DNA from: SHWB01 sp050246875
GTDB lineage: Bacteria > Pseudomonadota > Alphaproteobacteria > UBA6615
Direction: 5' to 3'
NCBI GenBank assembly: GCA_050246875.1
Contig: JBFWVF010000004.1
Span: 340,915 to 404,914, forward strand
Length of the DNA stretch: 64,000 nt
Notes under the pieces: generated by a model
Database searches by the model: none
What the model was told of the DNA's origin: nothing
Seen by the model: only the letters and a program-made list of their open reading frames with translations
Shown here: positions 25,219-35,028 of the stretch, piece after piece
Layout: each line of letters begins with the position of its first letter
Position numbering within the stretch: position 1 is the stretch's first letter
Position numbers and translations under genes: made by a program

Positions 25219-25882
25219 CGGCCGCGCCCTCGACCGCGGCGCGGATGCGTTCCATCCAGCCGCCGACCGCGGCCACGCGGGTCTTCATCGCCGCGCGGTT
25301 GACGACCAGCCGGGCGCTGACCTGCATGATCGTCTCGATCTCGACGAGGCCGTTGGCGCGCAGGGTCGAACCAGTCGAGACGAGGTCGACGATGCGCCGG
25401 CAAAGACCGAGTTGCGGCGCCAGTTCGAGGGCGCCGTTCAGCTTCACGCATTCGGCCTGCACGCCGCGCGCGGCGAAATGGCGGCGCGTGATGTTGGGAT
25501 ACTTGGTGGCGACGCGCAGGTGGCTCCAGCGCGTCGGGTCGTCGACCTCGGCCAGCGCGCGCGGCGCGGCGACCGACATGCGGCATCGGCCGAGGCCGAG
25601 GTCGAGCGGCGCGTAGAGCTCGGGATAGTCGAACTCGGCCACCACGTCGGACCCGGCGACGCCGAAATGGGCCGCGCCGAAGGCGACGAAGGTGGCGACG
25701 TCGAAGGAGCGCACGCGTACTACGTCGAGGCGCGGATCGGAGGTACGGAAGCGCAGGAGGCGCGAGTCCGGGTCGTCGAAGGCCGGCTCCGGCTCGATCC
25801 CGGCACGGCGCAGCAGCGGCATCACCTCGTCGAGGATGCGCCCCTTCGGCAGGGCCATGACCAGGGGGGCTTCGCCGGCCAT
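25208..25882 (-). CDS. hisG: ATP phosphoribosyltransferase, short form
   Basis: Encodes 224 residues with ALPKGRILDEVMPLL, RSFDVATFVAFGAAHFGVAGSD, YPNITRRHFA and VSTGSTLRANGL, the HisG signature. It makes phosphoribosyl-ATP, the first committed step to histidine. The protein lacks the C-terminal regulatory domain of long HisG and so belongs to the HisGS type, which needs HisZ as partner; hisZ is not in this window. The start MAGEAPLVMALPKG at 25882 is chosen over an upstream ATG that adds unrelated sequence. Confidence 0.93.
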   Translation of the reverse strand: MAGEAPLVMALPKGRILDEVMPLLRRAGIEPEPAFDDPDSRLLRFRTSDPRLDVVRVRSFDVATFVAFGAAHFGVAGSDVVAEFDYPELYAPLDLGLGRCRMSVAAPRALAEVDDPTRWSHLRVATKYPNITRRHFAARGVQAECVKLNGALELAPQLGLCRRIVDLVSTGSTLRANGLVEIETIMQVSARLVVNRAAMKTRVAAVGGWMERIRAAVEGAADAA

Positions 25883-26076
25883 TCCGGCCTCTCCATCGTC
25901 CACGCGGGCCCGTTCGGGCCCGCCGGGCCGCACGATATGGCACAGGCTCCGGCAAGAGGCCAGAGGCGATGGAACGCTTCGCGGCCACACCCGGTTCTCG
26001 CCTGCCCGCCCGGATGCCCTAGACTGGGCCCCGAACCGGGCCGGACGCATCGCCCGGAAGACACGGGGGAGGACGG

Positions 26077-26619
26077 ATGGCCGAAGGACTGGTGGTGCGG
26101 CGCGTGGTGGCCGGCAGGCGGGCGGACGGCACGTCGTTTATCGAGCAGGACGGCCCGACGCCGTCGATCCGCACCGTGGCGGCCCGGCCCGGATATGTCG
26201 TCAACAACATCTGGGCCACGGGCGCCGCCCCGTCCCCGGTCGATGCGCCCGACACCATCGCCGGCCACCAGGGCGTCTCGCCGCCCAGGGGCGGCTCGGT
26301 CCTGCGCATCATCGAGTATCCGCCCGATCCGGCCGACCCGGCCGAGCTCGCCCGGCAACTCGGCGGCATGTTCGCGGGCATGTTCGCCGACGCGCACCGG
26401 CCGCAGGGCAAGGACGTCCATCCGGGCATGCACACGACCGAGACCGTCGACTACGCCATCGTGCTGGAGGGCGAGATCACGGCGATCCTCGACGAGGGCG
26501 AGACCGTGCTGCGCCAGGGCGACGTGTTCATCCAGCGCGGCACCAACCACGCTTGGTCGAACCGCTCGGGCAGGCCGTGCCGCGTCGCATTCGTGCTCAT
26601 CGACGGGCGGTTCGCCTGA
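26077..26619 (+). CDS. Cupin-domain protein
   Basis: Encodes 180 residues. One double-stranded beta-helix: GMHTTETVDYAIVLEGEITAILD (about 118-140) and LRQGDVFIQRGTNHAWSN (about 146-163) are cupin motifs 1 and 2, with His and Glu residues for a metal. The preceding 100 residues are family-specific. It is followed 25 nt later by a fumarylacetoacetate-hydrolase-family gene in the same direction, which suggests a shared small-molecule pathway. The exact reaction is not evident. Confidence 0.82.
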   Translation: MAEGLVVRRVVAGRRADGTSFIEQDGPTPSIRTVAARPGYVVNNIWATGAAPSPVDAPDTIAGHQGVSPPRGGSVLRIIEYPPDPADPAELARQLGGMFAGMFADAHRPQGKDVHPGMHTTETVDYAIVLEGEITAILDEGETVLRQGDVFIQRGTNHAWSNRSGRPCRVAFVLIDGRFA

Positions 26620-26644
26620 ACTCCGGCGCCGGAAGGATCGTGAC

Positions 26645-27490
26645 ATGAAACTGACGAGCTTCAGGGCCGGCGCCAGGGCCGGCTGGGGCGTGGCGGACGG
26701 CGAGGCGATCGTCGACATGCACCTGCACCACGGCGAGCGCTGGCCAACGGTGCGCGCTGTCCTCGCCGCAGCGGCGTTGGAGGAGGTGGCGCGACTGGCG
26801 GCGGCACGCCGGCCCGATCACCGGCTGGAGGACGTCGTCCTCATGCCGCCGGTCACCGACCCCGACATGATCATCTGCGTCGGCATGAACTACCACAGCG
26901 CCTTCGCCGAGATCGGCCGCGAATTTCCCGGCCGGCCGAGCCTGTTCACCCGCCGCATCTCGGCCCAGGTCGGCCACGGCCAGAAGCTGCAGAAGCCGAC
27001 GGTGTCCGAGCAGTACGACTGCGAGGTCGAACTGGCGGCGATCATCGGCACGGCCGGGCGCAACATCGCCGCCGCCGATGCGCTGGCGCACGTCGCCGGC
27101 TGGTCGGTGTTCAACGAGGCCTCGGTGGTCGACTGGATGCGGCACACGACGCAGAACGTCACCGCCGGCAAGAACTTCGAGGGCAGCGGCGCCTTCGGCC
27201 CGTTCCTCGTCACCGCCGACGAGGTCGGCGACCCGACGAAGCTGCGCCTCGTCCACCGCCTCAACGGCGCGGTCCTGCAGGACGGGCCGGTGACCGACAT
27301 GTGCTATTCGATCCCCGAGCAGATCGCCTACATCTCGACCTTCACCACGCTGCTGCCCGGCGACGTCATTTCCACCGGTTCGCCGGGCGGTATCCGCTCG
27401 CGCCGCCAGGCCAATGTCTGGCTGAAATCGGGCGATGTGGTGGAAATGGAAATCGCCGGGGTCGGCACGCTGCGCAACGTCGTCGCCTGA
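26645..27490 (+). CDS. Fumarylacetoacetate hydrolase family protein
   Basis: Encodes 281 residues. The C-terminal two thirds form the FAH domain: CVGMNYHSAFAEIG, SLFTRRISAQVGHG, DCEVELAAIIG, NEASVVDW, KNFEGSGAFGPFLVT and PGDVISTGSPGGI. The metal-binding carboxylates lie in the D/E-rich CEVELA segment. Such enzymes hydrolyse or decarboxylate 2-oxo or acylpyruvate substrates in aromatic catabolism. It probably works with the cupin protein upstream. It converges on the PH-domain gene with a 12-nt gap. Confidence 0.85.
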   Translation: MKLTSFRAGARAGWGVADGEAIVDMHLHHGERWPTVRAVLAAAALEEVARLAAARRPDHRLEDVVLMPPVTDPDMIICVGMNYHSAFAEIGREFPGRPSLFTRRISAQVGHGQKLQKPTVSEQYDCEVELAAIIGTAGRNIAAADALAHVAGWSVFNEASVVDWMRHTTQNVTAGKNFEGSGAFGPFLVTADEVGDPTKLRLVHRLNGAVLQDGPVTDMCYSIPEQIAYISTFTTLLPGDVISTGSPGGIRSRRQANVWLKSGDVVEMEIAGVGTLRNVVA

Positions 27491-27502
27491 CCGGCGAACG
27501 CG

Positions 27503-28000
27503 CTACGCCGCCTTCGTCAGCGCCTCGCTGAGCGCCGCCCGGAACGCGAGCGGGTCGGCGATCATCGGCATGGGCGTCGTACCGGCGCCGGTGCCCGTGA
27601 CCGTGACGGTGCCGTAGCCGAGCAGCCGGCCGATCACCGACTGGTCGACGTTGGCGCCCTCGACGCGGTCGATGTGCAGCTCCGAGGTATCGCGGCTGAT
27701 CCAGCCCGTCTTGGCGATGACTCGCCGGTTGGTGATGGCGATCTCGGTCGCCCAGCGCTGGATCGCCGCGCGCACAAGCCCGAGCAGCGACAGGACGGCA
27801 AGCACGAGCGCGGCCCAGGGCGCCCAAGGCGCCAGCATCACCACCACCCAGTCGTCGCCGACGCGGAAGACATGGCCGGCGACGAAGAGGACGAAGGCCA
27901 GCACGAGGCCGGCGACGGGGCGCGCAAAGGCGATCCAATGCATGCGCCCCTCGTAGAGCACCCGCTCGCCGGCGGCCAGGTTGCCGTGGACGTAGGACAT
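27503..28000 (-). CDS. Membrane protein with bacterial PH domain
   Basis: Encodes 165 residues. Two membrane helices (about 25-47 and 55-80) are followed by a bacterial PH (YdbS/DUF304) domain with ITNRRVIAKTGWISRDTSELHIDRVEGANVDQS and GYGTVTVTGTGA. This family is common near murA in alphaproteobacteria; function unknown. It lies 4 nt after the DUF2948 gene. Confidence 0.85.
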   Translation of the reverse strand: MSYVHGNLAAGERVLYEGRMHWIAFARPVAGLVLAFVLFVAGHVFRVGDDWVVVMLAPWAPWAALVLAVLSLLGLVRAAIQRWATEIAITNRRVIAKTGWISRDTSELHIDRVEGANVDQSVIGRLLGYGTVTVTGTGAGTTPMPMIADPLAFRAALSEALTKAA

Positions 28001-28004
28001 CGCC

Positions 28005-28468
28005 TCATCCCTCGCCGTGCGCGGGACGCCAGGCGGTCGGCCAGGCTTCCCCGAAATCCTCGACCAGCCCGTCGATGCCGGCGACGGTCAGCCGGATCGT
28101 TGGCCGGCCCCCGTCGACACCGGCAAAGGCGATGTCCACGAATGGCTCTCCGGCCTCGGCGCCGCCGGCGATCGCCAGCAGCGACAGGAAGGCATCGCGC
28201 CTGCCAAGGTCGATGTCGCGCAGCCGCACCGCCGTCACCCCGCCGAAGCTGACGCCGGCGAGCACGCGTTCGGCGGTTGCCCGCTCGTCGCCGGTGCTTT
28301 CCCAGCGGAAGCGGTTGACCGCCATGACGAAGCGGCGCTCGTCGCGCAACCAGGCGATGTCGCCGATGGGCACGAGGGCATCCTGCAGCAGCGTCGAGAC
28401 GACCTCGAGGTCGGCCGCGTCGACGATACGCAGCTTCAGCGGCGTGCCGCCCGATGCCATCTGCGCCG

Positions 28469-28472
<4 letters not shown>
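28005..28472 (-). CDS. DUF2948 family protein
   Basis: Encodes 155 residues typical of DUF2948: LKLRIVDAADLEVVSTLLQDALVPIGDIAWL followed by RRFVMAVNRFRWE. The gene regularly follows murA in alphaproteobacteria, and here it overlaps the murA stop by 4 nt. No catalytic motif is seen and the function is unknown; the fixed position suggests a role linked to cell-wall precursor synthesis. Confidence 0.88.
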
Positions 28473-29758
<1,286 letters not shown>

Positions 29759-29830
29759 GTCGTTCCGATCCGTCGGCCTGAATGCCGGTTGAACTGTCGC
29801 CCGGGATTGTGGCGCGGCGGTGGCGCCGGC

Positions 29831-30385
29831 CTACAACCTCGGCACGGTGACGCCGCGCTGCCCCATGTATTTACCGCCGCGGTCGCGGTACGAAACGTCG
29901 GGCGGCGCCTCGCCGCGGAGAAAGAGGAACTGGCACGCTCCCTCGTCGGCATAGATCTTGGCCGGCAGGGGCGAGGTGTTGGAAAACTCCAGCGTCACAT
30001 GCCCTTCCCATTCGGGTTCGAGCGGCGTGACGTTGACGATGATGCCGCAGCGCGCATAGGTCGACTTGCCGAGACAGATCACCAGCACGTCGCGCGGGAT
30101 GCGGAAATACTCGACCGTGCGCGCGAGCGCGAAGGAGTTGGGCGGGATGATGCAGACATCCGTCTCGCGGTCGACGAAGCTTTTGTCAGTGAAGTGCTTG
30201 GGATCGACCGTCGCCATGTCGACGTTGGTGAAGATCTTGAACTCGCGTGACACGCGGGCGTCGTAGCCGTAGGACGACAGGCCGTAGGAGATGACCCCCT
30301 CGCGGCGCTGGCTGTCGACGAACGGCTCGATCATGCCGTGATCGACCGCCATCCGGCGTATCCAGCTGTCGGGCAAGACCGACAT
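29831..30385 (-). CDS. dcd: dCTP deaminase
   Basis: Encodes 184 residues. Deaminates dCTP to dUTP for dTTP synthesis. Recognisable segments: MSVLPDSWIRRMA at the start, SYGLSSYGYDARV, LGKSTYARCGIIVNVTPLEPEWEGHVTLEFSN with the catalytic Glu, and KYMGQRGVTVPRL at the end. The start at 30385 fits homologues; an upstream extension of the frame is rejected. Confidence 0.96.
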   Translation of the reverse strand: MSVLPDSWIRRMAVDHGMIEPFVDSQRREGVISYGLSSYGYDARVSREFKIFTNVDMATVDPKHFTDKSFVDRETDVCIIPPNSFALARTVEYFRIPRDVLVICLGKSTYARCGIIVNVTPLEPEWEGHVTLEFSNTSPLPAKIYADEGACQFLFLRGEAPPDVSYRDRGGKYMGQRGVTVPRL

Positions 30386-30581
30386 GTGCAGCCGCTCCCC
30401 ATCGCGGCGGTCCCGCCCGCCGCAGCCCGTTGTAGTCGATGCTCCGAACCGGCCACAAGGCGTTGAAAAGCGGCGCCCGGCGCCCGCCTTGTTCGTGCGG
30501 CGCCCGCCGTCTACAAGGCGCCGGGCTGGCGGGCGCCGATCGGGCACCGCCGGGACAGTCGTCGTCGGAAGCGCGGGGATC

Positions 30582-31334
30582 ATGGCAAGAGGCGGCGAAA
30601 CCGGCGGCATGCGATGGCTCGCCGACCTGGATGGCCGTGCGATCGCGGCGCTGGCCGCCGCGACGGCGGCGGCAGCGGCCGTGTTCGCGGCCTTCCCGGC
30701 CATCGACGTCATCGGCGCCACGCTGTTTCACGACGTCGCCGGCTTCGCGCTGTCCGGCACCTGGATCGACAAGCTCTATGACGGCGTCCTGCGCGGCGCC
30801 ACTGTATGGGCAGCCCTCGCCGCCGTGCCGCTTTGGCTCGCCGGCGAACTGCGCGGGCGGGCGGTGCTCGGCTTCGGGCGGCGCGCCTTCGCCTTCGTGC
30901 TGACGGCGCTGGTCCTGGCCTGCATCATCGTGCCGGACGTGCTGTTCAAGCCGGTATTCGGACGGGCGCGGCCCTTCGAGACCCTGCCCTTCGGCGGCGA
31001 CCTGCCGGTCACCGGCCCCTTCCGCGTGGCCGGCGCATGCACGGACAACTGCTCGTTCTACTCGGGCGACGTCGCCTTCGCCGTCTCGCTGATCGTGTTC
31101 GTGCTGCTGCTGCCCGCGGGCCGCCGCCTGCCTTGGCTGGTCCTGTGGGCGATCTGGAGCCTGTTCGTCGCGATCATGCGCATGGGCGTCGGCAAGCACT
31201 TCCCGAGCGATGTGCTGTTCGCCGCGCTGATCTCCCTGCTCGTCGTGCTGATCGTGCGCCACGCCGTCGCGCGCTGCCGCTGGGGCTGGCTCGACGGGCC
31301 CGGCCGACGCACGACCGTCACGCACCCGGTCTAG
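30582..31334 (+). CDS. PAP2-family membrane phosphatase with altered motif 2
   Basis: Encodes 250 residues with about six membrane helices. The phosphatase motifs are K123-x6-R130-P131 (KPVFGRARP), then YSGD in place of PSGH (D163 where His is usual), and R200-x5-H206-x3-D210 (RMGVGKHFPSD). Motifs 1 and 3 are intact, so a phosphoryl transferase of the type-2 phosphatidic acid phosphatase fold, acting on a lipid or undecaprenyl phosphate at the inner membrane, is likely. ATG 30582 has GGGGA upstream and begins near the first helix. The stop overlaps the stop of the convergent small gene. Confidence 0.82.
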   Translation: MARGGETGGMRWLADLDGRAIAALAAATAAAAAVFAAFPAIDVIGATLFHDVAGFALSGTWIDKLYDGVLRGATVWAALAAVPLWLAGELRGRAVLGFGRRAFAFVLTALVLACIIVPDVLFKPVFGRARPFETLPFGGDLPVTGPFRVAGACTDNCSFYSGDVAFAVSLIVFVLLLPAGRRLPWLVLWAIWSLFVAIMRMGVGKHFPSDVLFAALISLLVVLIVRHAVARCRWGWLDGPGRRTTVTHPV

Positions 31335-31513
31335 TCGCCTTCGGGCATCTCCGCCGGCGATGGCGGCGACGCCTCGCCGGCATCCCGCGCACGGGCCTGG
31401 GACTTGCGGCGGCGCAGGTTCGCTCTCAGTGCCGCCGCTGTCCGTGCCTCCCGTTCGGCGCGCGTCTGCGCCGGACGGGCGCGGCGCGGCGCCTCCTGTG
31501 GCTCATCGCTCAT
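31331..31513 (-). CDS. Small basic conserved-type protein
   Basis: Encodes 60 residues, rich in Arg and Ala, with TRAEREARTAAALRANLRRR as its core, which should form one amphipathic helix. Similar small proteins follow murA/RidA genes in alphaproteobacteria, but I cannot name a family. Its ATG overlaps the ridA stop by 4 nt, which supports translation. Its stop codon overlaps the stop of the convergent PAP2 gene. Confidence 0.6.
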   Translation of the reverse strand: MSDEPQEAPRRARPAQTRAEREARTAAALRANLRRRKSQARARDAGEASPPSPAEMPEGD

Positions 31514-31899
31514 TTCTTCGCCGCTATGGCCTCGATCTCGACCAGCATGTCGGGACCGGCGAGAGCGGCCACCACGACCAGCGTCGAGGTCGCCGGCGGA
31601 TCGGCCTTCACCACCCGGTCGCGGACCTGCCGGAAGGTGGCGATATACCGGGGATCGGTGACGTAGGAGTTGAAGCGGATGACGTCGGCCAGCGACATGC
31701 CGCCAGCCGCGAGCGCCGTCTCGACGTTGCGGAACGCCAGTTCGCACTGTGCCTCGATGCCCTGTGCCACGGCGCCGGACACATCGTTGCCGACCTGGCC
31801 GGACACGACCATCAGGCGCGAACCGGTCTCGACCTCGATCGCCTGGCTGTAGCGGCTCGCCGCCGGCGGCATGCCGGCAGGATTGTGGGCACGGTTCAT
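31510..31899 (-). CDS. RidA family protein
   Basis: Encodes 129 residues of the RidA/YjgF/Rid family: RYSQAIEVETGSRLMVVSGQVG, CELAFRNVETALAAGGMSLADVIRFNSYVTD, and a C-terminal DMLVEIEAIAAKK. The conserved Arg of true RidA enamine deaminases (near residue 105) is not obvious, as the C-terminal motif here is ALAGPDMLVEIEA, so this may be one of the Rid subgroups with another substrate. Leftward operon with the small basic protein. Confidence 0.87.
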   Translation of the reverse strand: MNRAHNPAGMPPAASRYSQAIEVETGSRLMVVSGQVGNDVSGAVAQGIEAQCELAFRNVETALAAGGMSLADVIRFNSYVTDPRYIATFRQVRDRVVKADPPATSTLVVVAALAGPDMLVEIEAIAAKK

Positions 31900-31995
31900 G
31901 ACGCACTCTCCCTGATATCGCCGGTCCCGGTGCCGGAACCGCGGGCGGAGCCTGCCACGTCCGGCGACGATCCGCGAGGGGCGTCGGCGTCGCGC

Positions 31996-32427
31996 TCAGG
32001 CCGCCCGTTCCGCCGCCACGGCGGCATCGACGCCGAGGCCGAGCGTGCTGCACAGCATCCGCACGGCCCCGCGCTCTTCCTGCGAGTAGGTTCCGTCGGC
32101 ATGACCGATGGCGACCGCGATGCGCACCAGCAATTCCTGGGTCGCCGTGTCGCCCGCGCCGCGCCGGGCCAGGGCCAGGGCGGCCGCCCGCGCGGCCGCC
32201 GGGTCGGCCCTGAACGCCTCGACATGGCCGTTGAACAGGTCGACGCCGTCATGCGGATCGAACAGGGCAAGCCTGGTGACGCCTTCGAGCACGGCGTCCA
32301 TGCGGCTGCGCTCGGAAAAGGAAACATCGCCATCGGCCATGGCGACGATGGCGCAGACGGCCATCACGGCCTCGAGAAAGGGCCGCTGGCGGTGACGTTC
32401 GAGTTCAAGACGAAGACTGTCGAACAC
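31996..32427 (-). CDS. TerB-family protein
   Basis: Encodes 143 residues, all helical. The pattern AVCAIVAMADGDVSFSERSRMDAVLEG and a second related half VAIGHADGTYSQEERGAVRMLC is that of TerB/DjlA N-terminal-like domains, with acidic clusters that may bind a metal. Tellurite resistance is not implied. The gene is transcribed leftward, with a strong inverted repeat 48-88 nt upstream of its start. Confidence 0.8.
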   Translation of the reverse strand: MFDSLRLELERHRQRPFLEAVMAVCAIVAMADGDVSFSERSRMDAVLEGVTRLALFDPHDGVDLFNGHVEAFRADPAAARAAALALARRGAGDTATQELLVRIAVAIGHADGTYSQEERGAVRMLCSTLGLGVDAAVAAERAA

Positions 32428-32474
32428 GCGGGCTCGCCCCCTCGCGAGTTTCCGGCCCGCTCACGATGCCAGCC

Positions 32475-32515
32475 GCCGCCGACCCCGGCAACCGCCGATT
32501 GCCGGGGTCGGCGGC
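32475..32515. repeat. Perfect 17-bp inverted repeat between divergent genes
   Basis: GCCGCCGACCCCGGCAA (32475-32491) is followed by a 7-nt loop and its exact reverse complement (32499-32515). It lies between the leftward TerB gene and the rightward tRNA-Thr, upstream of both, so it is not an ordinary terminator of either. It may insulate the two promoters, act in the TerB leader, or be a binding site. Confidence 0.7.
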
Positions 32516-32584
32516 CCCGGCCACGCATGCCCTTCGCCTTGCCCGCACATGTCCTGCATGGCATAAGGCGCCGCCCGTAGCGGG

Positions 32585-32659
32585 AGCCGCCGTAGCTCAG
32601 TGGTAGAGCACACCCTTGGTAAGGGTGGGGTCGAGTGTTCAATTCACTCCGGCGGCACC
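32585..32659 (+). tRNA. tRNA-Thr (GGT)
   Basis: A 75-nt cloverleaf. Acceptor GCCGCCG/CGGCGGC, D-arm GCTC...GAGC, anticodon stem CACCC/GGGTG with loop TTGGTAA giving anticodon GGT, T-arm GAGTG-TTCAATT-CACTC, CCA encoded. Confidence 0.96.
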
Positions 32660-32711
32660 AGCCTTCACGATCCGTTTTGGGCCCCGATTCATTTACTCCG
32701 GAGTGCGAGCG

Positions 32712-33704
32712 ATGATCCGTGCTGCCATCGTCGGTCTCGGCTGGTGGGGCCAGAACCATGTCCGCGCCACCAAGGGTTCGGACAAGATCCGCTTCACCCA
32801 CGCCGTCGACATCGCGCCCGACAAGGTGCGCGGCTTCGCTGACGAGCACGGTCTCAAGCTGACAGACAGCCTCGAGACGGTTCTCGCCGACAAGGCCGTC
32901 GACGCCGTCGTGCTGGTGACGCCGCACACACTGCACGCCAACCAGATCGCCGCCGCCGCCGCCGCCGGCAAGCATGTGCTGACCGAAAAGCCGTTCGCCC
33001 TGCACAAGGACGAGGGCCTGCGCGCCATCGCCGCGACGAAGAAGGCCGGGGTGATGCTCGGCATCGGCCACAATTACCGCTACAGCTCGGCCGTGCGCGA
33101 GATCAAGCGCATGATCGACGCCGGCGAGCTCGGCGAAATCCACCACATCGAGGGCAATCTCAGCCACCAGGGCCAGATCGGCATCCAGGGCTGGCGGCGC
33201 GCCGCGGAGGAGGCCCCGACCGGCGGCATCGTCCATTTCGGCGCCCATATCATCGACATCATGTGCTGGTTCGCCGGGCCGATGAAGCGGCTCTACGGGC
33301 AGACCACCTCGCACGTGCTGCCGGCCGACTGCGGCTCTGTGCTGGTCTCCTTCGAGTCCGGCGTCACCGGCTATCTCGCCAACCTGATGACCACGCCAGC
33401 CAATTTCCACCTGCAGGTGATGGGCTCCGCCGGCTGGGCCCGCGCCCAGGGCTGGATGGACACCAATCAGGTGACCCGCTGCTTCGGCGCCGGCCGCGTC
33501 GAGGACGGCGGCGGCAAGGCAGAGACGATCACGCTGCCCGAAGTGAGCGTGCTCGCGCAGGTGAAGGCCAACGACGAGAATTTTGCCGCCGCCTGCGAGG
33601 GCAAGGAGAAGTATCTCTTCACGCCCGAGGAGATGGCCCACACCGCTGCCATCCACGAGGCCATCGCCCGCTCGGCCGCCAGCGGCCAGCCGGTCGAGGT
33701 CTAG
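32712..33704 (+). CDS. Gfo/Idh/MocA family oxidoreductase
   Basis: Encodes 330 residues. An N-terminal Rossmann domain (GLGWWGQNH near residue 8) binds NAD(P), and LTEKPFALHKDE near residue 95 carries the conserved Glu-Lys-Pro of the family; the C-terminal half is the substrate domain. Such enzymes oxidise or reduce sugars, inositols and related polyols. The substrate cannot be told. The gene begins 52 nt after tRNA-Thr and converges on the oxygenase gene with a 13-nt gap. Confidence 0.88.
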   Translation: MIRAAIVGLGWWGQNHVRATKGSDKIRFTHAVDIAPDKVRGFADEHGLKLTDSLETVLADKAVDAVVLVTPHTLHANQIAAAAAAGKHVLTEKPFALHKDEGLRAIAATKKAGVMLGIGHNYRYSSAVREIKRMIDAGELGEIHHIEGNLSHQGQIGIQGWRRAAEEAPTGGIVHFGAHIIDIMCWFAGPMKRLYGQTTSHVLPADCGSVLVSFESGVTGYLANLMTTPANFHLQVMGSAGWARAQGWMDTNQVTRCFGAGRVEDGGGKAETITLPEVSVLAQVKANDENFAAACEGKEKYLFTPEEMAHTAAIHEAIARSAASGQPVEV

Positions 33705-33717
33705 TCCCGGCGGGCGG

Positions 33718-34710
33718 TCACTCCGCTGCCGGCCGCTCCGCATAGGCGAAGTTGGCCCGTGCGTACCAGGCGTGGTGGTCGCTGAAGCTGATCGGCGGGT
33801 ACTTCGGCGAGGTACCCGGCGCGCACTGGCTTTCGATCGCCGCGTCGACGGCGGGATAGAAGAAGAAGATGTTCGAGTAGCGCTCGACCGTGCGCGAGGC
33901 CAGCACGCGGTGCGGCGTGGCGATGAGCCGGTCGTTGCTCCAGCGGCGCAGCGCGATGCCGGTGTTGACGATGATGCCGCCCGGCACTTCGGGCTGGTCG
34001 ACCCAGTCGCCGTCGCGGGTGAGGATCTGCAGGCCCGGCGCCGTCGCCTGCGGGATCATGGTCAGGAACGACATGTCGGTATGGCCGCCGATGCCGAGCT
34101 GGCCCTGCTCGACCGGCATGACCGGGTACCAGGCACAGCGCACCACCGAGCTGCTGCCGGCGAAGAAGGGATCGAACCAGGCCGGCGGCAGGCCGAGGGC
34201 GACCGCGATGGGCGGCAGCAGGCGCTTGCCGAAGGCGTCGAAGGCGGCGAGGTAGCGCTGCAGCGCCTGCCGCGAGGCGCCCGACAGTTCGGCCGGCCAC
34301 TGGTTGTGGCCGATGAAGCGGGTGCTGCCGCGATGGTCGGGATGGTCGGGCGGCAGGTCGTAGGTGAACTTGAAGGCCTCGTTGGCCTGCGGCTTCGACG
34401 GGCCGTCGAGCGCCTGCGTGTTCACCGCCGTGTTGGCCGGCTGCCAGCCGCACTGGTGGACGTTCATCCGCACGCGCTGCTTGGCCTCGGCCGGCAGGGC
34501 GAACAGTTCGCGCGAGGCGGCGAAGGAGTCGGCAATCAACCGCTCGTCGAGCCCGTGATTGACGACGTAGAAGAAGCCGACCTCGGTACAGGCGCGCAGC
34601 AATCTGGCCGCGACCGCGTCGAGGGCCCCCGGCGCCCCATCCAGCAGCGGCCCGACGTCGATGACGGGCGCGTCACCCGACACGGCCTGAGACGCTTCCA
34701 TACGGCCCAT
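33718..34710 (-). CDS. Isopenicillin-N-synthase-like 2-oxoglutarate/Fe(II) oxygenase 1
   Basis: Encodes 330 residues. The non-haem iron triad is H210, D212 (GGHTDMSFLT) and H267 (ATPHRV), with R277 in RYSN as the likely 2-oxoglutarate anchor. N-terminal DAPVIDVGPLLDG and GFFYVVNHG are family hallmarks. Related to two paralogues at 49-52 kb but clearly more diverged from them than they are from each other. ATG 34710 is preferred to one at 34794 because homology starts just after it. The substrate is unknown; bacterial relatives are generic oxygenases, not antibiotic enzymes. Confidence 0.87.
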   Translation of the reverse strand: MGRMEASQAVSGDAPVIDVGPLLDGAPGALDAVAARLLRACTEVGFFYVVNHGLDERLIADSFAASRELFALPAEAKQRVRMNVHQCGWQPANTAVNTQALDGPSKPQANEAFKFTYDLPPDHPDHRGSTRFIGHNQWPAELSGASRQALQRYLAAFDAFGKRLLPPIAVALGLPPAWFDPFFAGSSSVVRCAWYPVMPVEQGQLGIGGHTDMSFLTMIPQATAPGLQILTRDGDWVDQPEVPGGIIVNTGIALRRWSNDRLIATPHRVLASRTVERYSNIFFFYPAVDAAIESQCAPGTSPKYPPISFSDHHAWYARANFAYAERPAAE

Positions 34711-35028
34711 CGCACCCTCGTGCAGCGACAGTCGCGGCCCATCATTGCCCAATCGCCTGCCGCGCGCCACCCGCGGTCCATCGATGCGTTGCATGGCGCC
34801 ATCGCAGCGTCGTCATGCCTGCGACAGCATGCTAACCTTGTCGTGCATCCCGACAGGGGCAGTGACGGTCATCGCCGGCTGGCCGGCTCCAGCACCGTGA
34901 GCGCCTTCGCCGATGTCGCCGCGTCGCGGCCGACCGGCCGCACGCCGGCGCCATGCCATCGACCGCTGCCTCGCCGCGCCGCCGGTGCGCGCGGGCACGT
35001 CGCCTGAAAGCAACGGGAGAGTAACGCC
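34711..35028. other. Divergent intergenic region, nothing recognised
   Basis: About 318 bp between the leftward oxygenase and the rightward amidohydrolase. It should hold both promoters. I see no convincing gene, strong repeat or clear promoter hexamers; AACGGGAG just before 35029 is a plausible ribosome-binding site for the amidohydrolase. Confidence 0.5.

Noticed and set aside
23419..27490. Long rightward frames across the UPF0262, hisD and hisG genes, one of which runs into the FAH-family gene
   Set aside because: Antisense shadows; only the segment from 26645 encodes a recognisable protein, so that gene was given its own start.
31996..32427. Tellurite resistance from the TerB-like protein
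   Set aside because: No other ter genes occur; TerB-like domains are widespread and not specific for tellurite.
33718..34710. Possible beta-lactam biosynthesis because of isopenicillin N synthase-like oxygenases
   Set aside because: No ACV synthetase or other beta-lactam genes; the fold is shared by many oxygenases with other substrates.
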